A DNA stretch of 64,000 nt from Streptomyces sp. TLI_146. Lineage in GTDB: Bacteria; Actinomycetota; Actinomycetes; Streptomycetales; Streptomycetaceae. Positions 1 to 8,267 of this stretch are shown here, in pieces. The stretch's first letter is position 1. Every line of letters starts with the position of its first letter. The stretch lies in the NCBI RefSeq assembly GCF_002846415.1, contig NZ_PJMX01000001.1, positions 1,054,001-1,118,000 of the forward strand. Direction: 5' to 3'. The notes below the pieces were generated by a model. That model saw only the letters and a program-made list of their open reading frames with translations, was not told the DNA's origin and did not search any database. A program made the translations under genes and the position numbers.

Positions 1-324
1 GACGAGGTCGACCAGCGAGGAGGCGTACATCAGCGCCATGGTGTACGGATCCCAGTTGTCGTACTTGCCGCGCGCCTTGGAATGCCAGATGAGCGGGTTC
101 CTGATGAACGCGCACACCCTCACGTCCCAGCCGTCGGCGGTGAGCGCCGCCTTCAGCAGCTCGATCTGCGTGGTCTTGCCGGCCCCGTCGGACCCCTCCA
201 CCGCGATGAGCCGGTACGGCGACACGGCCGCGGCGGCCGCGGCGCCGATATTGCGCACCGGAGCCAGCCGGGGGTAGGGCCGGATGACCTCGCCCGGGTC
301 GGGAACGTCGTCGTCGATCTTCAC
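1..324 (-). CDS. dTMP-kinase-like P-loop kinase (C-terminus outside window)
   Basis: Only the first ~108 residues lie in the window; the gene runs off the left edge. After about 40 residues there is a Walker A motif, EGSDGAGKTTQ, of the thymidylate kinase type. The following sequence (RNPLIWHSKARGKYDNWDPYT) departs from ordinary dTMP kinases, which have a DR(Y/F) motif there, so the substrate may not be dTMP. The GTG start at 324 is 39 nt beyond the stop of the next kinase gene, so it is probably the last known member of the leftward operon beginning at 3083. In this context it may phosphorylate a peptide or nucleotide intermediate; that is inference. Confidence 0.72.
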   Translation of the reverse strand, partial: MKIDDDVPDPGEVIRPYPRLAPVRNIGAAAAAAVSPYRLIAVEGSDGAGKTTQIELLKAALTADGWDVRVCAFIRNPLIWHSKARGKYDNWDPYTMALMYASSLVDLV

Positions 325-363
325 AGTGCGGTACTCCTACGAATCATGCGGTGTTCCTACGGG

Positions 364-2277
364 TCAGACGGCGGTCAGGGGCGCCAGGTCGGCGACTGTC
401 GGCGCGGGGGCGGAGGCCAGGTACTCCTCGAACCAGTGCAGGACGGACGACGCGAGCGCCGCGATCTCGTCGAGCCCCGACTCCCGGTACTCGTCCCGGT
501 CGGGGATGCGGATCCTGCCCTGCGCCGGAAACATCCGCTCGAACTCGGCGGAGATGGCGGCCGGGTCGGTCTCCTCGACACCGGCGAGCCGGAGCAGCAT
601 CTTGGCGGCGTTCAGCACCGACTTGTACAGGCGGTAGCGGCTCGTCTCCACGCCGAGCAGGGGGCGCCGGATCTCGTGCAGGGTCCGGGCCAGGTACTCG
701 ATGGTCCGCTGGTGGCGCTGCGTTCCGGTGAAGGCCGGAAGTTCCAGGTCCGCGCCGACGTACTGGCAGGCGATCCGGCCCTGCCCCAGCGAGTACAGCG
801 CACTGTACGTACGCGAGTCGCAGCGCTGCAGCAGCAGCTCGTGGCGGGTCAGCACGGTGATGCCTAGTTTGACGTCCGACTCGCCGCGCAACCTGGCCAG
901 TTCGGCGGCCAGGTCGGTGGTGCAGCCGGACTCGACGACCAGCAGGACGTCGAGATCGCTGAGTTCGGGGTCGGCGGTGCCGAATCCGACGCTGCCGGCC
1001 ACGGCGAACAGCAGCAGCCGCTCGCCCAGCGCGGTCCGGATCCCGTGCAGGGCGGTGGCGGCGGCGTGCCGCAGCGCGGTCGGCGCCGCCAGCTCCAGTG
1101 GATCGGTCACCCGCAGGGACTCGGCGGCCGGGCGTGCGGTGGCGCCGGTCATCAGCCGGTCAAGGACGACCTCCAGATCGGGCCGGGGTCCGCTGTTGTC
1201 GACGAGCAGGTCGCAGGTCGCGGCGATCCGGTCGGCTCCCCTCGCCCGCTTCACCTCGTCGTTGCGGGCCAGGGCCGCCGGGTCGACGAGCGAGCGCCGG
1301 GCCCGTACCTGCGGGGAGGCGTCCAGGTAGACCACGTCCAGACGCTTGCCGAGCAGGCGCTTCAGCTCCGAGGTGATGTCCGGGCGGTGCAGGCTCTCGA
1401 TGGTGTAGTCGAGCAGGTAGTAGTGGGCGTGGGCGTACCGGTCCAGTTCGTCGACGACCAGCTCGGCGAGGAGCCGGGGCTCTTCGCCGTAGGGATCCGT
1501 GAGCCCGTTGCGGGCCGCCGCCAGCTCGATCAGATAGCCCAGCTTCAGCCGGGTGGTGCCGAACCGGCGGCGCAGATACTCTCCGGCACTGCTCTTGCCG
1601 CTCTCCGACATACCACCGAGGCCGATGACCCGCCGGACACCGCCCAGCAACGGCCTTACCTGGAGGCCGACTTGGGAGAGATGGGACCGGAACTGGTTCT
1701 GCACATCGACGATGTCGGCCCGGTCCGCTTCGATGACCGCGCTGTGGCGGCTCCGCCGGGTTTGCAGGGCGGTGTGCAGCAGGTACTGGTACCGGGCGTA
1801 CCGCTCGTCCGCGCCTCGCTCCCGTCCGACGCTCAGCGCGGCCCCCTCGACCGCCGGGCCCAGACCCAGCAGAACGCTGTACGGCTCGGGGGCCGACTCG
1901 CCCAGGACCTCGGCGCGCACCCCGGCGACCATGGCCTCGGCGTCCCGCGCCGAGCAGTCGTCCTTGAGCATGACGGAGGCGACACAGCTCGCCTCGACCG
2001 TGGCCAGGCCGCGGTCCAGGACCACCCAGCCCGGCCGGTCGGTGAGCGCGTCCAGCCGTCTGCGGTAGCCGTCCAGGAGCAGCGTCACGAGCTCTTCGCT
2101 GCGCGAGCCGGTGAACCACCAGTGGGCCAGCTCGGCGCCGGAGAGCTCGGGCCATCGGGGCTGGTAGTGGTGGACGCTCCCGCCGATGCGCACCTCGTCC
2201 CCGGTCGCCCGCCGCAGCAGCCTGAGCTGGGTGGTCTTCCCCGAGTTGTCGGCCCCGTCGAGGGCTATGACGTTCAT
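364..2277 (-). CDS. Fusion protein: two P-loop kinase domains plus nucleotidyltransferase domain
   Basis: A 637-residue protein. Residues 1-200 resemble thymidylate kinase, with Walker A GADNSGKTTQ at 8-17 and a DR pair near 88. Residues 216-380 form a second P-loop kinase of the adenylate/dephospho-CoA kinase type (GGMSESGKSS, 221-230). Residues ~400-637 carry a nucleotidyltransferase signature: GSVGFG at 428-433 followed by SDLDVLLV at 440-447, whose two Asp residues would bind metal. I know no standard family with this order. ATG 2277 is chosen because its ATGA overlaps the SDR stop. A likely role is phosphoryl or nucleotidyl transfer to the product of the neighbouring peptide gene, by inference from context. 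The substrate cannot be read from sequence. Confidence 0.8.
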   Translation of the reverse strand: MNVIALDGADNSGKTTQLRLLRRATGDEVRIGGSVHHYQPRWPELSGAELAHWWFTGSRSEELVTLLLDGYRRRLDALTDRPGWVVLDRGLATVEASCVASVMLKDDCSARDAEAMVAGVRAEVLGESAPEPYSVLLGLGPAVEGAALSVGRERGADERYARYQYLLHTALQTRRSRHSAVIEADRADIVDVQNQFRSHLSQVGLQVRPLLGGVRRVIGLGGMSESGKSSAGEYLRRRFGTTRLKLGYLIELAAARNGLTDPYGEEPRLLAELVVDELDRYAHAHYYLLDYTIESLHRPDITSELKRLLGKRLDVVYLDASPQVRARRSLVDPAALARNDEVKRARGADRIAATCDLLVDNSGPRPDLEVVLDRLMTGATARPAAESLRVTDPLELAAPTALRHAAATALHGIRTALGERLLLFAVAGSVGFGTADPELSDLDVLLVVESGCTTDLAAELARLRGESDVKLGITVLTRHELLLQRCDSRTYSALYSLGQGRIACQYVGADLELPAFTGTQRHQRTIEYLARTLHEIRRPLLGVETSRYRLYKSVLNAAKMLLRLAGVEETDPAAISAEFERMFPAQGRIRIPDRDEYRESGLDEIAALASSVLHWFEEYLASAPAPTVADLAPLTAV

Positions 2278-3083
2278 GAGGCCCACTCGTGCTGGAAGTC
2301 GGTGTGCAGGCTGAGGCCGCCGTCGATGAGCACCGACTGGCCGGTGATGTAGCGCGCGGCGTCGGAGAGCAGGAAGAGGGCGAGGCCGGCCACCTCGTCG
2401 GGCTGTCCGATCCGGCCCAGCGGGATGCGCGCTTCGCCCCGGGCCTTCTTGTCCCGGTCGGACACCCAGTCCTGGTTCATGTCCGTGTCGATGGCGCCCG
2501 GGGCGATGGCGTTGACCCGGATCCCGTGCTTCGCGTACTCCAGTGCCAGGGTGGCGGTGAGCATCCGCAGCGCCGCCTTGCTGGCCGCGTAGCTGGCGAA
2601 CCCGGGCTTGGGGACGGTCTCGTGGACGCTCGTGATGTTCAGGACCGCGCCGCGGACGCCGGTGCGCACGAAGTGGTCGAGCGCTGTTCGGGCGCACAGG
2701 AACGCACCGACCAGATTGGTGTCGAGGACGCGGGAGAAATCCGCCAGAGAATGCAGATGAGTGGCCGAGGGAAGCTGTTCACCGGCGTTGTTCACCAGAA
2801 AGTCGAGGGAGTTCGTCCCGCTCAGCGCGAGCTGGTACATGTCCTTCACCTCGCCTTCCGACGAGACATCCGCCTCGATGAGCTGGTAGTCGGCTCCCAG
2901 GCCGTCCAGGTATTCCCGGGTCTCCTTTTCCCGGCGGCGGCCATCCGTACTGCTCCAGTCCCGGTCGTTCAGCACCACGCGGGCGCCTGACCGGGCCAGG
3001 CCCCAGGCTATCGATCGGCCGATTCCGGAACCCGCACCGGTTATCAGGGCGCTTTTGCCTGCCATCGGCAACTGGTCGGTCAT
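2274..3083 (-). CDS. Short-chain dehydrogenase/reductase
   Basis: A 269-residue classical SDR, first gene of the leftward operon. It has the nucleotide-binding motif TGAGSGIG near residue 14, NNAG, a catalytic Ser in the ITSVHE strand, YAASK (Tyr and Lys), and the C-terminal G(Q)SVLIDGG typical of glucose-1-dehydrogenase/FabG-like members. ATG 3083 is preferred over upstream Met codons because AGAGGGG lies about 11 nt before it. The stop overlaps the next start (ATGA), indicating translational coupling with the kinase-nucleotidyltransferase fusion. It probably oxidises or reduces an alcohol/carbonyl in the same pathway, using NAD(P)H. The substrate is unknown. Confidence 0.85.
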   Translation of the reverse strand: MTDQLPMAGKSALITGAGSGIGRSIAWGLARSGARVVLNDRDWSSTDGRRREKETREYLDGLGADYQLIEADVSSEGEVKDMYQLALSGTNSLDFLVNNAGEQLPSATHLHSLADFSRVLDTNLVGAFLCARTALDHFVRTGVRGAVLNITSVHETVPKPGFASYAASKAALRMLTATLALEYAKHGIRVNAIAPGAIDTDMNQDWVSDRDKKARGEARIPLGRIGQPDEVAGLALFLLSDAARYITGQSVLIDGGLSLHTDFQHEWAS

Positions 3084-3233
3084 GGCTGGCCGAACCCCTC
3101 TCATCTGCTGGTGAGCACCCGATCCTGGCAAGCATCCATATATCTCTGATCTACGCCGAAGTAGCCCCGCATATACAGCTCATCAACGAATTATCTATGG
3201 GCGAGAAAAACGAATCAGACCTTCAAACCGGGC

Positions 3234-3262
3234 TTGACGTCGCGTTTCCGATGCTCATATGT
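3234..3262 (+). promoter_or_regulatory. Predicted vegetative promoter of the basic-peptide gene
   Basis: TTGACG at 3234-3239 and ATATGT at 3257-3262 (or CATATG one base earlier) are separated by 16-17 nt, a good match to a housekeeping sigma promoter. It would give a leader of about 40 nt before ATG 3310. The whole divergent region 3084-3309 is richer in A/T than its surroundings. It must also contain the leftward SDR promoter, perhaps TTGATG...TACTTC around 3165-3195 on the minus strand. Confidence 0.5.
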
Positions 3263-3309
3263 TTCTGGGGCACCCCCGACGGACCGAGAAACGAAGGGAG
3301 GAAACCACA

Positions 3310-3372
3310 ATGCGAGCTCACAAGGTGTCGCTCCGTCCGCGTCTGGACAAGACGTCGACGAAGCAGCGGTAA
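3310..3372 (+). CDS. 20-residue basic peptide, candidate RiPP precursor
   Basis: A complete small gene encoding MRAHKVSLRPRLDKTSTKQR. The start is supported by a near-perfect Shine-Dalgarno site, AAGGGAGG at 3294-3301, with 8 nt of spacing. The peptide has four Arg and three Lys besides one His, no Cys, no aromatic residue and no acid except one Asp, and a Ser/Thr-rich tail (T15 S16 T17). A strong terminator starts 13 nt after the stop and separates it from the peptidase-ABC operon, as in many RiPP loci where precursor exceeds enzyme. Ser/Thr side chains or the C-terminus could be modified by the adjacent kinases and nucleotidyltransferases. It could instead be a regulatory leader peptide, but its codons show no run suited to attenuation. 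Confidence 0.6.
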   Translation: MRAHKVSLRPRLDKTSTKQR

Positions 3373-3384
3373 TTTCCGCTCATA

Positions 3385-3418
3385 AAAGCAGGGCGGAGCA
3401 CTTGCTCCGCCCTGCTTT
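3385..3418 (+). terminator. Strong hairpin terminator after the basic-peptide gene
   Basis: A perfect 15-bp stem (3385-3399 with 3404-3418) around the loop ACTT; the left arm begins AAAG and the right arm ends CTTT, giving an A/U-flanked factor-independent terminator. Partial read-through would supply the downstream operon at a lower level than the peptide. Confidence 0.85.
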
Positions 3419-3462
3419 GTCTCTCCGTACCAACCGTCCGAGAAAACCAGGGAAAGGCCGAG

Positions 3463-4674
3463 ATGCCAAGCTCGCCCACCGTCGTCGAACCTTCCGCGCT
3501 GCCGACGATCGCGCTACTGGACGAGCGGTTGCGCACGACCAGCATCTGCCTCGCCGTCCGCTACGGCTCACGCGACGACCCAGCGGAGCACGGCGGCCTC
3601 GCCCACCTGCTGGAGCACACGTTGATGTCGGCCCCGCTGGACGGGAATCCCTCGTTCTGCGAGCAGGTGGAACGGCTCGGCGGCCACGCCAACGCCGAGA
3701 CCGGTCTCGACATCATGCTCTTCTACGCCCAGGTGCACGCCGACGACGCCGATACGGTGGCGCGACTGCTGCACCAGGCCGTGCTGCGGCCCGAGTTGAC
3801 CGACGCGGTCCTCGACACCGAGCGCGACGCGGTCCTTCAGGAGCTCGCCGCGGCGCAGGCCGACCCGGGCGACGTCGTACAGGACGCCTTCCTGGCCCGG
3901 CTGTTCCCCGGTCACCCGCTGGGCCGGCCGGTCGGCGGCGACGTCGAGCAGATCCGCCGGACCACCCTCCCCGACGTCCTGGCCGGACACCGCACCAGGT
4001 TCCTCACCAGCGCCATGACGCTGGTCGTGATCGGGCCCCGGCTGCCGCGACTCGACGGCCTCGGGCGGACCGTCCCGGCCGCCGCCGTCCCGCCGCCCGC
4101 CCAGGCGCTTCCCCCTCTGGCCGAGCCCACGGACGCCGCCGTGACCTGGCCCGACGAGTACGGCTGGGTCTGCGTCGGCGCCCGCTCCAGCGCGGCCGAC
4201 GACGCCGGGCGCCGCCGCTTCGCGATCCTGGCGCAACTCCTCGGCGACAGCCCCTCGTCCCCGCTCTACCGCAAACTGCGCAACGAGGCCGGACTGGCCT
4301 ACTCGTTCGCCTGCTGGGACCGCGGCTACCAGGAAGCGGGCGCATGGCGGGTCCTGGTCGGTGTCGAGCCCGGCAACGGCGAGACGGTCGTGGCCGTCGT
4401 GCGCGAGATCCTGGCCGAGCTGGCCTCCGCCGGCCCCGCCCCGGACGATCTGGCGGCCGCCCGCCGACAGGCCGGCATGCGGCTGATCCTGGACAGCGAG
4501 TCGCCCCTCGACCAGCTGCGGATGGTCGCCCAGCGCACCCGCGCCGGAACCGCCGACTGGTCGCTGGCCGGGGAGTTGGCGGCCCTGGACGCCGTCGACG
4601 CGGAGCAGGTCCGCGCCGCGGCGGCCGAGGTACTGAGCCAGCTGACCGTCGTCGTACGACCGGAGGCGTCATGA
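3463..4674 (+). CDS. M16 family zinc metallopeptidase
   Basis: A 403-residue single-unit M16 (pitrilysin/insulinase superfamily) protein. The inverted zinc site HLLEH is at 48-52 with the third ligand Glu expected at 127 (ERDAVLQE), matching the HxxEH-X74-E rule, so it should be active. The C-terminal half has the inactive-type M16 fold with RKLRNEAGLAYS. GGGAAAGG precedes ATG 3463 and the stop overlaps the next start. M16 peptidases process precursors in several RiPP systems (for example PqqF and AlbE/F), so trimming of the 20-residue peptide is the natural guess. Confidence 0.9.
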   Translation: MPSSPTVVEPSALPTIALLDERLRTTSICLAVRYGSRDDPAEHGGLAHLLEHTLMSAPLDGNPSFCEQVERLGGHANAETGLDIMLFYAQVHADDADTVARLLHQAVLRPELTDAVLDTERDAVLQELAAAQADPGDVVQDAFLARLFPGHPLGRPVGGDVEQIRRTTLPDVLAGHRTRFLTSAMTLVVIGPRLPRLDGLGRTVPAAAVPPPAQALPPLAEPTDAAVTWPDEYGWVCVGARSSAADDAGRRRFAILAQLLGDSPSSPLYRKLRNEAGLAYSFACWDRGYQEAGAWRVLVGVEPGNGETVVAVVREILAELASAGPAPDDLAAARRQAGMRLILDSESPLDQLRMVAQRTRAGTADWSLAGELAALDAVDAEQVRAAAAEVLSQLTVVVRPEAS

Positions 4675-5492
4675 GCACCCCCACCACCGTCTCCCCCGCC
4701 TACCTCGACTGGGCCCACGAGCAGCGGATACGGGCCGAAATCGCCAACCACGTCTACGTGGCGGGAGCCCAGACCGACCCCGTCACCCAGGAGCTGAGCT
4801 GTCTGGTGGAGTACGCCGCACCGGAGCTGCTGGCCGCACCCAGCGCCCTGGCCGAGCTGGAACAGCGGCTCGCCGCCGTCCACCCCGGGGCCACGGCGCT
4901 GCTGCTGCGCGCACCCGGCGACACCCCACTGCCCGCACCCTGGCGGCCGTCCGTCAGCTATGTCCGCTACACCGGCGCCGTACCGCGAGCCCCGCGCCCG
5001 TCGGACGGCCTCGCCGTCACACCGGCCGGACCCGAGCACGACACGCTCATCCTGGACTGGCTGGCCCGTGCGATCACCGACGGCTACGGGCCCGAGAACA
5101 TACCGGCCGCGGAGCTCATCGACGCCGCCGCCGCGAACGTACTCGACGCGCCCGACCGGGTCTCCTTCCTGCTGACCCGCGACGGCCGTCCCGTCGGTCA
5201 CGCCTCCGTGCTGACCGAGGCCCACGACGAGGTCACCGGCACCGAGTTCATCGACCTGTTCGACCTGCTGGTCGAGGAGAGCGACGTCGTACGGCCCGGC
5301 ACCGCGGCACTGGTCGCCGCGTGCGCCGCCTTCGCCGCCGAGCGGGAACTGCCGCTGTTCGGCAACGTCGTGCACGACGGCACCGGCCCCGACAGCGGCG
5401 CCCGGGTCGTGGCGTCCCTGCTGGAGCGCGGCTGGAGCCTCGACCACCGGTTCTGGCGCCGCCCCCGCCCCGACGAGGAGACCTCCGTATGA
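4671..5492 (+). CDS. GNAT-like acyltransferase
   Basis: A 273-residue protein with a weakly conserved N-terminal half and a C-terminal half that looks like an N-acyltransferase: a beta-strand RVSFLLTRDGRPVGHAS, then FIDLFDLLVEES and a helix with an AALVAACAAFAAE core before a GNVVHDGTG strand. The classical Q/RxxGxG/A pyrophosphate loop is not obvious, so catalysis is uncertain. It overlaps both neighbours by ATGA and belongs to the peptide-linked operon. It could acylate a Lys or the amino terminus of the peptide, or provide self-protection; both are inference. Confidence 0.65.
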   Translation: MSTPTTVSPAYLDWAHEQRIRAEIANHVYVAGAQTDPVTQELSCLVEYAAPELLAAPSALAELEQRLAAVHPGATALLLRAPGDTPLPAPWRPSVSYVRYTGAVPRAPRPSDGLAVTPAGPEHDTLILDWLARAITDGYGPENIPAAELIDAAAANVLDAPDRVSFLLTRDGRPVGHASVLTEAHDEVTGTEFIDLFDLLVEESDVVRPGTAALVAACAAFAAERELPLFGNVVHDGTGPDSGARVVASLLERGWSLDHRFWRRPRPDEETSV

Positions 5493-6550
5493 GCACCCGC
5501 GCCCGCGCCGACTCCGTCGATCTGCCGCTGCTGTACCGGTTGTTCGACCTCTCCCCCGACGACGACCTGCGCTTCCTGGTCCGCCGGGCCCGGGCCACCC
5601 GGGAAACGCTCGTCCAGCTGGTCCTCTCGGTCGCCGAGCGGGCCGGGCACCGGCTCGGCACCGGATCCGCCGACGAACTGCGCCGCGCCCGCACCCGCGC
5701 CGCCGGCTACCACCGCCTGCACACCGCGGTCTCGGCCGCCCACGCCGTAGGCGTACTCAAGGGCCCCGCGATCGCCCAGTACTACCCCGAGGGCGTGCTG
5801 CGGCCGACGGGCGACCTCGATCTGGTCGTCTCCGGCGAGCGGGAACTCTGGAGCGTCGTCCGGGTGGTGCTCGACCACCAGGCCGTCGACACGATCGACT
5901 ACTCCCTGGTCGACGGCGAGCAGCGGCACATGATGGCCACCCTGTCCTGGGCGCCGCTGGACCCCCTGCTCGACCGCGACGCCAAGATCGACGTGGGTAC
6001 GGCCGCCTACTTCGGGGACGGCGAGGTGCTGCCCGTACGCTCCCGGCCCCCGGCGGACTCCGTGCTCACCAGCCTCCTCGCGATCGCCGAGGAGAAGTTC
6101 CAGCGCGCGTTCCACGCCGTCGACGCGATCGACGTGATCGTCCTGTCCCAGGTCGGCCCGGACTCGGTCGCGCAAGCCGAGGCGACCGTCCGCGAGTTCC
6201 GGCTGGCCCCGGAGGTGACGGAACTCCTCGCCCACGCCGGACGGTGCGCGCCGCTCGGCCCGTTCGAGGAGCTCCGCCGACGGCTGGAACCGGCCGCCGA
6301 ACAGGAGCGCGAGCTGCGCGCCGCCGCCACCCCGGAGACCGCGCCGACCACCCGGGTCCGCTACGGCATGGAGCTGCGCCGGGCGCAACGCCCCGACTGG
6401 CGGCGCGCGGTGGAGCACCACGCGGGCGGCGACACCCTGATGCTGACCCCGGTCGGCGACTACCTCCTCGTCGAGTCCGAGCTGGTCGCGCCGGCCCGCT
6501 ACGAGGCGGCGCTCGCCGCCCTCCCCCATCTGCCCGAAGGACCCCGATGA
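5489..6550 (+). CDS. Nucleotidyltransferase-family protein (PF14907-like)
   Basis: A 353-residue protein. The signature K91-G-P-A followed by RPTGDLDLVV (105-114) is that of the NTP_transf_5 nucleotidyltransferase group, with D109 and D111 as presumed metal ligands. Members of this group occur beside peptide-modification genes; pseudomycoidin-type lasso clusters pair a peptide kinase with such a protein. Start ATG 5489 and stop both overlap neighbouring genes, placing it firmly in the operon. It probably transfers a nucleotidyl or glycosyl group to a phosphorylated or free peptide residue. The donor and acceptor are unknown. Confidence 0.75.
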   Translation: MSTRARADSVDLPLLYRLFDLSPDDDLRFLVRRARATRETLVQLVLSVAERAGHRLGTGSADELRRARTRAAGYHRLHTAVSAAHAVGVLKGPAIAQYYPEGVLRPTGDLDLVVSGERELWSVVRVVLDHQAVDTIDYSLVDGEQRHMMATLSWAPLDPLLDRDAKIDVGTAAYFGDGEVLPVRSRPPADSVLTSLLAIAEEKFQRAFHAVDAIDVIVLSQVGPDSVAQAEATVREFRLAPEVTELLAHAGRCAPLGPFEELRRRLEPAAEQERELRAAATPETAPTTRVRYGMELRRAQRPDWRRAVEHHAGGDTLMLTPVGDYLLVESELVAPARYEAALAALPHLPEGPR

Positions 6551-7500
6551 GTGCCATCGAGATACGCGCGCTGTGCCGCGACTACGGCGTGGGCCGGGCC
6601 GGCGGCAAACGCACCCAGGCCCTCAGCGACGTGGACCTGACCGTCGAACTCGGCGAGGTGCGCGGCCTGGTCGGCCCCAACGGCGCGGGCAAGACCACCC
6701 TGTGCAAGATCCTTTCGACCGTCCTCGAAGCCACCTCCGGCAGCGCCAAGGTGCTGGGCCACGACGCCGCCACGGACGCGGCGGCCGTCCGCCGCCACAT
6801 CGGGATCGTCTTCGGCGGCGACCGGGGTCTGTACGGGCGGCTCAACGCCCGGCAGAACCTGCGGTTCTGGGCCGCGATGTACGGACTGCACGGCGCCCCG
6901 CTGCGGCTGCGGGTCGACGAGCTGCTGGAGCGGCTCGGCCTGGCCGACCGCGCGGGCGACCGCGTCGACACCTTCTCGCGCGGGATGAAGCAGCGGCTGC
7001 ATCTGGCCCGCGGGCTGGTCGGCGATCCGCGCGTGCTGCTCCTCGACGAACCCACCGTGGGCATGGACCCGGTGGCCGCCCGCGACTTCCGTTCGCTCGT
7101 CGGCGAGATGCGCGCGGAGCGCAGGACCGTGCTGATCACCACGCACGACATGGCCGAGGCCGAGGCGGTCTGCGACCTGGTGACCATGATCGACCAGGGG
7201 CGCGTGCTCCTCACCGACACCCCCTCCGCCATCGGCGAGGTGGTGCCCCGTCACGAACGCGTGGTGGCGGGCGCGGTACCGGCACGGACGCGGGAGGCGC
7301 TCGCCGCGCTGCCGGGCGTCGTCTCGGTCGAGCAGGAGCCGTCCGGCCGGCTCCGGGTGGAGACCGCCGACTCGTCGGTGACCCGTACCGTACTGCGACT
7401 CCTGGTGGAGGCGGGGGTGTCCGACCTGTCCACCCAGCGGCCGAACCTGGAGGACGCCTATCTCCACCTCATCGGCGACCGCGGGATGGCGGTCGGCTGA
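6547..7500 (+). CDS. ABC transporter ATP-binding protein
   Basis: A 317-residue ATPase of the ABC-2/DrrA type. Walker A GPNGAGKTT is near residue 41, the signature is TFSRGMKQRL (a variant of LSGGQ), Walker B is VLLLDEPTVGMDP, and the switch is ITTHDMAEAEAV. A C-terminal extension of about 90 residues, as in DrrA proteins, probably contacts the permeases. It overlaps the nucleotidyltransferase stop by ATGA and the next gene by TGATG. It should energise export of the locus product through the two permeases that follow. Confidence 0.93.
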   Translation: MSAIEIRALCRDYGVGRAGGKRTQALSDVDLTVELGEVRGLVGPNGAGKTTLCKILSTVLEATSGSAKVLGHDAATDAAAVRRHIGIVFGGDRGLYGRLNARQNLRFWAAMYGLHGAPLRLRVDELLERLGLADRAGDRVDTFSRGMKQRLHLARGLVGDPRVLLLDEPTVGMDPVAARDFRSLVGEMRAERRTVLITTHDMAEAEAVCDLVTMIDQGRVLLTDTPSAIGEVVPRHERVVAGAVPARTREALAALPGVVSVEQEPSGRLRVETADSSVTRTVLRLLVEAGVSDLSTQRPNLEDAYLHLIGDRGMAVG

Positions 7501-8267
7501 TGCGGATCTTCCTCACCGGCTTCCGGTTCCAGCTCAGGGTCGCCTGGGGCTCCCCGGACACCTTGCAGATCTGTGTCACCGCCCCGCTGTTCACGCTGGT
7601 CTTCATGGCCATCGCGGAGCACGCGGAGCGGCCCGACCTCGCCCCGTTCGCCATCGTCTCCCCGACCCTCATGTCGCTGTGGACGCTGGCCCTGTTCATC
7701 GCGGGCGAGCTGATCGGCGACGAGCGCAGGTCGGGCACCCTGGAAGCGCTGATCGCCGTACCGGCGCGGCTCTCCACCCTGGTGATCGGGCGGATCTGCG
7801 CGGTGACCACCCTCGGTCTGCTGTCCTTCGCGGAGGCGTGGCTGGTCGCCGGGCTCGTCTTCGACCGGTGGCTGGCGGTGCGCCACCCGCTGCCGTTCGT
7901 GCTGTGCCTGGTGGTGACCGCGCTGGCGATGGCCGCCACCGCGACCATCTTCTCGCCGCTGTTCATCCTGATGCCCTCGGCCCGCACCGTCCAGAACACC
8001 CTCACCTACCCGTTCTACCTGCTCAGCGGTGTCCTCATCCCGGTGGCGATGCTGCCGTTCTGGCTCCGGCCGGCATCCCATCTGATCTTCCTGTCCTGGA
8101 GCGGCGACCTGCTGCGCGACAGCCTGGCCGCACCGGCCCCGCACGACGTCGCCGCCCGCCTCGCCGCTGTCCTGGCGCTGGGCGCCGTGAGCCATCTGAT
8201 CGGAATGGCGCTGCTGCACCGCGTGCTGCGTCGAGTCCGCCGACTAGGAACGTTGTCCCACTCATGA
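7500..8267 (+). CDS. ABC-2 type transporter permease, first subunit
   Basis: A 255-residue membrane protein with about six hydrophobic spans, including LQICVTAPLFTLVFMAI and LCLVVTALAMAATATIF. The topology and the sequence GELIGDERRSGTLEALIAVP are those of ABC-2 exporters such as DrrB. ATG 7500 overlaps the ATPase stop, and its own stop overlaps the second permease. It should form a heterodimeric channel with the next gene product for export of the peptide or its modified form. Confidence 0.88.
   Translation: MRIFLTGFRFQLRVAWGSPDTLQICVTAPLFTLVFMAIAEHAERPDLAPFAIVSPTLMSLWTLALFIAGELIGDERRSGTLEALIAVPARLSTLVIGRICAVTTLGLLSFAEAWLVAGLVFDRWLAVRHPLPFVLCLVVTALAMAATATIFSPLFILMPSARTVQNTLTYPFYLLSGVLIPVAMLPFWLRPASHLIFLSWSGDLLRDSLAAPAPHDVAARLAAVLALGAVSHLIGMALLHRVLRRVRRLGTLSHS

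Noticed and set aside
3197..3385. A 62-codon plus-strand frame overlapping the 20-codon peptide gene
   Set aside because: It has no Shine-Dalgarno site and mixed codon bias, and it includes promoter and leader DNA of the better-supported peptide gene.
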